Of a stretch of 19,995 nucleotides of DNA, positions 14,522 through 19,995 are shown piece after piece. Under the pieces are notes generated by a model that was not told where the DNA came from, did not search any database, and saw nothing but the letters and a program-made list of their open reading frames with translations. The position numbers were made by a program, and so were the translations under genes. The stretch comes from Campylobacteraceae bacterium (GTDB lineage: Bacteria; Campylobacterota; Campylobacteria; Campylobacterales; UBA6016), in NCBI GenBank assembly GCA_022758985.1, contig JAEMQC010000018.1, positions 1 through 19,995 of the forward strand, written 5' to 3'. Every line of letters starts with the position of its first letter. The first letter of the stretch is position 1.

Positions 14522-15351
14522 ATCTTTATCTCACTCTTGAGCGGATGGTAATCAAGAATCGTATCCCGCAAATTTTGTTTTTTTATGTGCGTATATATTT
14601 GTGTCGTATTTATCGATGAGTGCCCTAAAAGCTCTTGAACTATCACTAAATCAGCCCCACCTACAATCAACGACGAAGCAAAAGAGTGTCTTAGCGTATG
14701 CGGTGAGGCACCTAGATATCTCTGCGTTATTTTAAAAGCGGATATCCTACTAAGTCTCTCGCCTCTATAGTTGAGCCATATATACTCACTCTTAAAAGGT
14801 CTGGCAGCCAAGTAGCGCTCTATGCCCTCCAAAGCTTTTGAAGCAAGCGGAACCATTCTCTCTTTATCGCCTTTTGCGGAGCGTATCCTAAGCCATCCGT
14901 CTTCTATATCAGAGTATTTGACCGATAAAGCCTCGCTAACCCTGCAACCGCTTGCATACAAAAATAGAATAAAAGCTTCGTCTCTTAGCCCGAGCCATGT
15001 TTTTTTGTCTATTTTTGCGAGCGAGTCCAAAATAAACTCATATTCCAAAAACTTCGGCAACGAACGGGGAAGCTTCGAGTGCTTCAAGAGAGGCTTGTCG
15101 CTTACCCAGTCCTGCGAAAAACAAAAATCAAAAAAAGAGTTTATGGAGGATAATTTTCTATTTAACGTAAACCCATTCTCAAAACTAGACAAAAAAGAGA
15201 GTACGTCCTCACTCTCTGCCTCTATACAAGGCTTTTTAATAAACGTCTCAAACTCTACAAGATCGTTCTCGTACGCCAAAAGCGTATTTTTACTGAGAGC
15301 CTTAATAACAGCTATATACTCTAAAAAAGCCTCAAGCTCCTGGCTTTTCAC
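14518..15351 (-). CDS. Xer-type tyrosine recombinase
   Basis: The 277-residue protein has the SAM-like N-terminal core-binding domain (about 1-95, LSKNTLLAYENDLVEF) and the catalytic domain with all six active-site residues in place: Arg137 (SGCRVSEAL), Lys160 (SAKGDKERMV), His218 and Arg221 (HTLRHSFAS), His244 (LLGHSSINTT) and nucleophile Tyr253. Size and pattern fit chromosomal XerC/XerD rather than the larger XerH (roughly 350 residues) that acts alone at the dif site in Helicobacter and C. jejuni. It is buried in an operon, with GTG start overlapping the lipoprotein stop by one base (TAGTG) and ATGA overlap with coaX. There are no att-like repeats or cargo, so it looks like a resident gene and not an integrase. 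Whether it resolves chromosome dimers is not shown. Confidence 0.9.
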   Translation of the reverse strand: MKSQELEAFLEYIAVIKALSKNTLLAYENDLVEFETFIKKPCIEAESEDVLSFLSSFENGFTLNRKLSSINSFFDFCFSQDWVSDKPLLKHSKLPRSLPKFLEYEFILDSLAKIDKKTWLGLRDEAFILFLYASGCRVSEALSVKYSDIEDGWLRIRSAKGDKERMVPLASKALEGIERYLAARPFKSEYIWLNYRGERLSRISAFKITQRYLGASPHTLRHSFASSLIVGGADLVIVQELLGHSSINTTQIYTHIKKQNLRDTILDYHPLKSEIKI

Positions 15352-16373
15352 TATTTTGCCAGTTTAAACTGCTTGTTGTCGTAAAATATAGAGTCCCCAC
15401 TCGTAAACAAGAAACCATCAAATTCGCTCGACATTCCATAAAAAGGAGCGGAAAACTTAAACACATGAGACGAAGCTAAATTAATATCCGTAGCTATTAG
15501 ATAGCCTTCTTTTTCAACGGCGTAGATATATTTGCCATATATTACGCCAACAAATCTAGCAAACGGAAACTTTTTCTCTTTCAGTACTCTTAGATCTGGG
15601 TCTGTCAGTATTATTCTGCCGTCTTTTGTAAATACATACACACCGTCTTTTATAAATATAATATCCACAACATCGGCATCCAAAAAGTTTGCAAACTTAG
15701 GATTTATAGAGATTACTTTTGTAGGCGTAGCGGCTACCAGTCTATTGTCTATAACGTCAAAAAATATAACGTTGTTAAAGTTTTTCTCGCTGCTGATAAC
15801 AACGTCTTTTACTACTTTTTTATCGTTTACGTCCACGACGAGCAGCTTTCCGTCAAGCGTAGGAAAGATCACAAGTTCGTTAAGAAAATAAGGCGCTGCA
15901 ATCTTGGCGTTTACCGCATACGATGAATCGTTTTTTTGCTTGAAGAGCATTTTTGCTTCTTTAAGGTCGAATAAAACAGATGTGTTATCGGATGTTATAA
16001 GCGCCAAAATACCGTCTTTGGCGCTAGCCGTAGCAACTTTGCTATCAAAATTATGTTTATAGAGCTCTTTGCCTGTTTCGTCAAATACTGCGACATCTCC
16101 GAGATCATTTCCGGCAGTCACGAATTTGTCTGTTTTTGAAAGAAACTCATATCCTTTAGGAAGATTGAAGCCGCCGATACCAGCTTTTGTAACAAACTGC
16201 CCATTTTCGAGAGTTGCGCCTTGTGAGTTTACGGATACCAATTTGGAGCTAATTTTTGAATCAAAATCAACCTTCCCGTCGATCTTTTTTGGCTCAAAAT
16301 AGCTTTTTGAAGAACATCCTCCAAAAATTACGGCTACAAGTAAGCCGAGAATGGCGAGATGGGTTTTTTTCAT
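15351..16373 (-). CDS. BamB-like beta-propeller lipoprotein
   Basis: The 340-residue protein has a lipoprotein signal with Cys20 in IFGGCSSK. After a short linker, repeated segments of the type DG-x-L-x-x-x-D (DVAVFDETGKELYKHNF, TLDGKLLVVDVNDKKVV, KDGRIILTDPDLRVLKE, EGYLIATDINLASSH) indicate PQQ-like propeller blades through to the C-terminus. This is the architecture of BamB, the outer membrane beta-barrel assembly lipoprotein, though sequence alone does not prove that role. The YfgM-like protein two genes upstream recalls the yfgM-bamB pair of E. coli, which supports the idea. The GGAG ribosome site is about nine bases before ATG 16373. A possible promoter (TAAAAT on the minus strand, 16410-16405) lies in the 61-base gap upstream. 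Confidence 0.75.
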   Translation of the reverse strand: MKKTHLAILGLLVAVIFGGCSSKSYFEPKKIDGKVDFDSKISSKLVSVNSQGATLENGQFVTKAGIGGFNLPKGYEFLSKTDKFVTAGNDLGDVAVFDETGKELYKHNFDSKVATASAKDGILALITSDNTSVLFDLKEAKMLFKQKNDSSYAVNAKIAAPYFLNELVIFPTLDGKLLVVDVNDKKVVKDVVISSEKNFNNVIFFDVIDNRLVAATPTKVISINPKFANFLDADVVDIIFIKDGVYVFTKDGRIILTDPDLRVLKEKKFPFARFVGVIYGKYIYAVEKEGYLIATDINLASSHVFKFSAPFYGMSSEFDGFLFTSGDSIFYDNKQFKLAK

Positions 16374-16404
16374 ATATATATCTCCATTTGCTTGAATCTA
16401 TCCA

Positions 16405-16410
16405 ATTTTA
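16405..16410 (-). promoter_or_regulatory. Weak promoter candidate before the beta-propeller lipoprotein gene
   Basis: The minus strand reads GTGTAAAAT about 32 bases before the start codon, the same string as at 18344-18336 upstream of the YfgM-like gene. TAAAAT could be a -10 element giving internal starts in the long minus-strand run. Evidence is only the hexamer and position. Confidence 0.25.
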
Positions 16411-16434
16411 CACAATAATTACTTCACTCACACT

Positions 16435-17679
16435 CTATAAAACCAGTACAGTAAGCGCAGAGCATACAAAAAGATAGTAAAAACCTACGGTTTTTGCAAG
16501 CCCTCTTGTTCCGATAGAGTAAGCTATCAAAAACTTTGTCACGTTATTTGTTATGACAGCTGCAGCTATGCCTATACTGGCAACCCTTATATCTATATCT
16601 CTACCGGCAATATCCGACAACGACAAAATAATGGCATCCACATCAGAAATACCGGATACGAAACTGACAACATATACACCGCTATCACCAACATACTCTT
16701 TTGCCAACTTTACAAGAGCTATAACAAGCCCAAAAAAAAGACCCAGAATTAGCGCTTCTTTGAGATCAAACGGGTTTTTATACTCGATCTCCATCGTTTT
16801 AAACTCTTCTTGTTTACTTCTAAGATAAAAAAATGCGACAACACCCAGAGAGATGACAAAAGCTACGGCAAACGCCAGAAACAGACTGTCTAAAAGCGCT
16901 CTATTGAAAATTGAGATAATCAAAGTCGCACGAACAAGCATAATCGTAGAGGCCAACATAATGCCAACAGCGGCCTTTTGAGATATTTCGTTATTTGCAG
17001 CAGCCTTTCTTGATAGGGATATAGTAACGACCGTAGAAGAGACAAGACCGCCAAGAAGACCGGTTAAGACGATGCCCTTGCCGGAGCCGAATATTCTAAC
17101 TGTAATATAGCCGGCAAAAGAGATACCGGCTATAAGTACGACCATTAACCAGACATTATAAGGATTGAAAAGCCCAAAATCATCTATCGTCTTATCCGGC
17201 AATACTGGCAAAACTACAAATGTCATGGCAAGGAAGAGCACGGCTGCGTTAAGATCGTCCTTGCCAATATACTTTTCAAGCTCCTGAATTTTATCTTTTA
17301 GATTTAGAATAAGAAGCAAAACAACCGCACAGAAGATGACGTATTTATGCTCCATAAAATTAAGAAGCGCACCTATCAAAAATGCAGTTAGCGCCGAAAA
17401 CTCGGTAGTCATGCCTCTTTGCTTCTCATTTATCTGACTAATTACATTCGAAGCGATTACGATAAGTCCTGTAGCCAGGAAAGCCGCAATCATAAAAAAT
17501 TGACTAAAACCGGAAATAAAAGCGGATAAATACCCTATGAAGGAGATAATGGCAAACGTCCTACTGCCGCCAAACTCCTTGTAATTGTTATAATGCGTAC
17601 GCATCTCTCTTTGGATGCCGATAACAAAACCAAGAACAAGCGCTAAAAAGCTATTTTGTATAAAAGCGCTCTCAAACAT
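16435..17679 (-). CDS. MgtC/SapB-type and DUF4010 inner-membrane protein
   Basis: The 414-residue protein is almost entirely hydrophobic, with about 11 to 12 membrane segments separated by short loops. The N-terminal part has the MgtC-type signature LGFVIGIQREMRTH (16-29) and SRTFAIISFIGYLSAF, and the central part TTEFSALTAFLIGALL. The C-terminal half matches DUF4010 (GLLGGLVSSTVVTISLSRKA, GISDVDAIILSLSDIAG). The family is widespread and its substrate is unknown; a role in divalent cation or envelope physiology is only suggested by the MgtC name. It starts two bases after the YfgM-like gene and sits between it and the BamB-like lipoprotein. C-terminal hydrophobic residues run to the last codon (LTVLVL). 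Confidence 0.85.
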   Translation of the reverse strand: MFESAFIQNSFLALVLGFVIGIQREMRTHYNNYKEFGGSRTFAIISFIGYLSAFISGFSQFFMIAAFLATGLIVIASNVISQINEKQRGMTTEFSALTAFLIGALLNFMEHKYVIFCAVVLLLILNLKDKIQELEKYIGKDDLNAAVLFLAMTFVVLPVLPDKTIDDFGLFNPYNVWLMVVLIAGISFAGYITVRIFGSGKGIVLTGLLGGLVSSTVVTISLSRKAAANNEISQKAAVGIMLASTIMLVRATLIISIFNRALLDSLFLAFAVAFVISLGVVAFFYLRSKQEEFKTMEIEYKNPFDLKEALILGLFFGLVIALVKLAKEYVGDSGVYVVSFVSGISDVDAIILSLSDIAGRDIDIRVASIGIAAAVITNNVTKFLIAYSIGTRGLAKTVGFYYLFVCSALTVLVL

Positions 17680-17681
17680 TC

Positions 17682-18284
17682 TTATTTAAACGTTATAATG
17701 GAGTGGTTTAGGTAGCTTGCGTACTCTTTGATTTCGGATGATGCGCTGATTTTTGCGAGTGTTTCTCTTGCTTTTTTATATTCGCTTTTTTCAATATATT
17801 TGTTTGCCAAAACAAAAAGGGCTAAATCTTTATAAAATGCATCCTTATTGGTCGCATAAGCGGCAAGCTTGTCGGCATCACCGGAAGAGACCGCAAGTTC
17901 ATAAGCTGCTATGTCCGATATGATTTTATTTTGTGACGCCGTTGCAGCATTTAAGCCTTTTAGGTCTTTGTTTTTGATGGCCGTCTGTAAGGTATATGCA
18001 TCAAAAAGCGGCTTGCTCTTTTCTTTTAACACGGCAAGGGCTTCTTTATCGTTTGGATTTTTTATAAGCTTTGAATATGCGTCATTAGCAGCCGCAATTC
18101 TGCTTTCATTGTAATATCCATACCCCTTGTATCCTACATATCCAAGTAGGACCGCCGAAAGAGTCCCTATGATTACTATCTTATATTTTTTTATAAATTT
18201 TTCGGTTTTAACAAAAGCGGTTAAAAACTTCTCTTCGTTATCTATCTCTTGTTTTATAGCCAGAGCATCTTCTTTTAAGCTCAT
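17682..18284 (-). CDS. YfgM-like membrane-anchored TPR protein
   Basis: The 200-residue protein has a cytosolic N-terminus of about 30 residues rich in Lys and Glu, one membrane helix (about 34-54, IVIIGTLSAVLLGYVGYKGY) and a periplasmic C-terminal part of Ala/Lys-rich helical hairpins resembling TPR repeats (SEYKKARETLAKI). This topology is that of E. coli YfgM (AncillA), which works with SecYEG and periplasmic chaperones. I judge it YfgM-like on topology and on neighbours (a BamB-like lipoprotein two genes on), not on strong sequence identity. A good ribosome site (AGAGG) precedes ATG 18284. A 59-base gap separates it from lpxK and contains or abuts a possible promoter. Confidence 0.7.
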   Translation of the reverse strand: MSLKEDALAIKQEIDNEEKFLTAFVKTEKFIKKYKIVIIGTLSAVLLGYVGYKGYGYYNESRIAAANDAYSKLIKNPNDKEALAVLKEKSKPLFDAYTLQTAIKNKDLKGLNAATASQNKIISDIAAYELAVSSGDADKLAAYATNKDAFYKDLALFVLANKYIEKSEYKKARETLAKISASSEIKEYASYLNHSIITFK

Positions 18285-18335
18285 TTATACCTCTATTTTT
18301 GGTTTATGCGACTAAAGCATTCGCTATTTATTACG

Positions 18336-18341
18336 ATTTTA
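18336..18341 (-). promoter_or_regulatory. Weak promoter candidate before the YfgM-like gene
   Basis: On the minus strand TAAAAT (18341-18336) in the context GTGTAAAAT lies just after the lpxK stop codon and about 52 bases before the YfgM-like start. It could let the downstream genes be transcribed separately from nadE-lpxK. Confidence 0.25.
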
Positions 18342-18343
18342 CA

Positions 18344-19288
18344 CTAAGTTGTTTGATTTTTCAAAAGATTAAACCCAAACTTATCCGATAGCTTGGCGCC
18401 CAAAAACGCTAAAAAATCCGTATCAAAAGATAGAGTTAGCTCCAGCGCAACATATTCTACGCCCAGCTCATCCAGCTTAACGCCGTCTTTTTGGGTACAT
18501 AGGAGCATCTTCTCAGGATATTTAGACATAATATTTGCTATTTCGCTTTTTGAAAAATAGTGGTGATCCGCAAAATAATATTTCGCCACAACGCCGCTTG
18601 GCAAAAAGCGATCAAGTCTCTGTGGATTCGCAATCGCCGTGATAAGCACGAATTCGCCATTATTATCACAAATAGTCGTATTTCTTTTGAAATCTACGCC
18701 GTCAACGCCGACTATATCGCCGAATTTTTCAAAAAAAAGCGGGTACCTAAACGGACCGGACGGAAGACAAAAAATATTTTTAAAAGGAGTGGACGGAAAC
18801 AATAGAATATCGAACTTTTCGATTTCAAACCTACCAAATCCATCGTCAAGCACAATAGATTTACATCCTAGCTCCTTGGCTTTTAGAATAGCTTTTTTCC
18901 TATCTTCGCATACTATGACCGTTGCATTGCCTGCTTTTTTGGCTATCAGCATAGCTTCATCACCGCTCTCTTTAACACCGCACAGTATCGCTCCATCTCT
19001 GCTTACGACGACGACTCCTTTTGAGCGCCTGCCGTATCCCCTGCTAACTACGCAAGGGGAGTCTAGTAGTTTACACAGCTCTATCACAAAGGGTGTTTTG
19101 CCGCTTCCTCCAACGGTCAGATTGCCGACCGATATTATAGGAATTTTCATATCTTCCGGAGCGCTTAACAGTTTTCTGAAAATCCCTATGGCGCAATATA
19201 TAAAACTCAAAGGCAAAAGCAGTAACGAAAGCAGAATATGCCAAAGCTTATCAAAGCGAAAGAACATATCCTCTATTTTATGAATCAC
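18344..19288 (-). CDS. lpxK: Tetraacyldisaccharide 4'-kinase (LpxK)
   Basis: LpxK phosphorylates the 4' position of the lipid A disaccharide, making lipid IVA at the inner membrane. The 314-residue protein has an N-terminal membrane helix (about 17-38, ILLSLLLLPLSFIYCAIGIF) and the P-loop of the family, SVGNLTVGGSGKTPFV (53-68). The segments VVSRGYGRRSKG and IVLDDGFGRFEI follow, with the Asp-Asp-Gly-Phe motif that contributes to catalysis. FADHHYFSKSEI is the usual late segment. The start is GTG 19286-19288, overlapping the nadE stop as TAGTG. An internal ATG seven codons later is possible but leaves no coupling. Presence of LpxK implies a Gram-negative with lipid A. Confidence 0.93.
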   Translation of the reverse strand: MIHKIEDMFFRFDKLWHILLSLLLLPLSFIYCAIGIFRKLLSAPEDMKIPIISVGNLTVGGSGKTPFVIELCKLLDSPCVVSRGYGRRSKGVVVVSRDGAILCGVKESGDEAMLIAKKAGNATVIVCEDRKKAILKAKELGCKSIVLDDGFGRFEIEKFDILLFPSTPFKNIFCLPSGPFRYPLFFEKFGDIVGVDGVDFKRNTTICDNNGEFVLITAIANPQRLDRFLPSGVVAKYYFADHHYFSKSEIANIMSKYPEKMLLCTQKDGVKLDELGVEYVALELTLSFDTDFLAFLGAKLSDKFGFNLLKNQTT

Positions 19289-19995
19289 TACAGCTCTGCT
19301 ATTTTTGGCGGTCTTGTTTTAAATAGATTGGCCTCATATCTAGCCATAATAAACTCTATCATTCCTGCGTTATGGCCTTTTGCCGCCGCCTCCTCTTTTG
19401 ACATTCCAAGATCGAAAATATCATGCATTGCAGCGTCAAGGTCCTTGTATTTAAACCCTAGCTCCTCTTCGTCGCTTTGCCCCTCCCAAAGGTCTGCGCT
19501 TGGAGCCTTCTTTATTATCTCATCCGTTACGCCTATATGCTTAGCAAGACCGAATATCTGCGTTTTATACAAAGAACCTATCGGATTTATCCCACACGCC
19601 GTATCGCCGTACATCGTGCCGTAACCGAGCAATATCTCGCTTTTGTTGCTGGTGCCCACCACTATCGCCCTATCTCTGGCCGATATGTCATATAGCACAG
19701 CCATTCTAAATCTTGCGGCTAGATTTCCTTTTCGCAGCTTAGTTTTAAGCTCCAAAGGATAAGCGTGCAGCATATTTTTGATAGATACATGCTCCGCCTC
19801 GATGTCGAATTTTTCGCATAACCCCAAAGCATGGCTCATATGTACGGGGTTTGTCGTATCGCTAGGCATCATAACAGCCAGCATCTTTGGACCGAAAGCC
19901 TTTTTGCACAGCACGGCCACCACGGCAGAGTCCACGCCGCCGGAAAGACCGAGTACTACTCTTTCAAAACCCGCTTTTTTAACCTCGTCTTGCAA
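19288..19995 (-). CDS. nadE: NH3-type NAD+ synthetase, 5' end outside the window
   Basis: NadE converts deamido-NAD to NAD with ATP and ammonia. The visible 236 codons include the PP-loop LGLSGGVDSAV, the KLRKGNLAARFRMAVLYD segment, VVGTSNKSEILLGYGTMYGD and NPIGSLYKTQIFGLAKH, and the deamido-NAD segment KKAPSADLWEGQSDE. No glutaminase domain is seen. The frame is open to the window edge; the TTG at 19995 is only the edge codon. Enzymes of this type are about 245-250 residues, so roughly ten N-terminal residues should lie beyond the window. The stop TAG overlaps the lpxK GTG start by one base. Confidence 0.95.
   Translation of the reverse strand: MQDEVKKAGFERVVLGLSGGVDSAVVAVLCKKAFGPKMLAVMMPSDTTNPVHMSHALGLCEKFDIEAEHVSIKNMLHAYPLELKTKLRKGNLAARFRMAVLYDISARDRAIVVGTSNKSEILLGYGTMYGDTACGINPIGSLYKTQIFGLAKHIGVTDEIIKKAPSADLWEGQSDEEELGFKYKDLDAAMHDIFDLGMSKEEAAAKGHNAGMIEFIMARYEANLFKTRPPKIAEL

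Noticed and set aside
14518..15351. Recombinase as evidence for a genomic island or integron
   Set aside because: No flanking direct repeats, tRNA, cargo genes or composition change; it is coupled to housekeeping genes by overlaps.
14822..15367. 181-codon plus-strand frame opposite the recombinase
   Set aside because: It is the complement of a recombinase with complete catalytic residues; no ribosome site and low-complexity Ser/Lys-rich product.
18639..19283. 214-codon plus-strand frame opposite lpxK
   Set aside because: It is antisense to lpxK, with a Ser/Pro/Leu-rich translation and no recognisable domain or start signal.

Overview
The window reads as ordinary chromosome from a Campylobacterota species (order Campylobacterales, most likely Campylobacter or a close relative such as Sulfurospirillum). 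The evidence is a moderately low G+C by eye, heavy use of ATA (Ile) and AGA (Arg), very tight gene packing, and the plus-strand order flgA-ubiX-coaD-tmk-hisS-speA-cysE-aspB. From memory, that is the order of the C. jejuni block Cj0769c to Cj0762c. The holA-rpsF-ssb-rpsR block is likewise typical of the group. No rRNA, tRNA, CRISPR array, insertion sequence or prophage was seen, and species cannot be fixed from the window.

Layout. (1) 1-1723: a lipoprotein gene of unknown function faces a minus-strand mnmD-nikR pair (tRNA wobble-uridine methylation and the nickel-responsive repressor). (2) 1724-2001: an intergenic stretch with the remains of a MORN-type repeat gene that has no start codon. (3) 2002-9199: a plus-strand run of eight genes joined by overlaps of 1 to 17 bases or very short gaps: flagellar P-ring chaperone FlgA, flavin prenyltransferase UbiX, CoaD, thymidylate kinase, HisRS, arginine decarboxylase, serine acetyltransferase and an aspartate-family aminotransferase. 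It ends at a strong hairpin terminator. (4) 9262-10348: two minus-strand envelope genes, a small periplasmic cytochrome c with its own terminator and an NlpC/P60 peptidase. (5) 10453-12611: plus-strand DNA polymerase III delta, ribosomal protein S6, SSB and ribosomal protein S18. (6) 12608-19995: a long minus-strand run, in transcription order nadE (5' end outside the window), lpxK, a YfgM-like membrane protein, an MgtC/DUF4010 membrane protein, a BamB-like beta-propeller lipoprotein, a tyrosine recombinase, coaX, short-form hisG and a SAM methyltransferase.

Functionally the window mixes cofactor synthesis (two CoA steps, NAD, prenyl-FMN), amino acid and polyamine synthesis (Cys, His, Asp, agmatine), replication and translation, and envelope functions (lipid A, peptidoglycan, lipoproteins). 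Nothing behaves like a mobile or defence island. I do not see a convincing undescribed system. The points most worth a second look are a textbook sigma-70 promoter placed so that nlpC should be leaderless (with a similar arrangement facing it at holA), two convergent gene pairs sharing a 4-base stop overlap, the structured rpsF leader with two mutually exclusive hairpins, the MORN remnant, and the short-form HisG that must rely on a HisZ encoded elsewhere.
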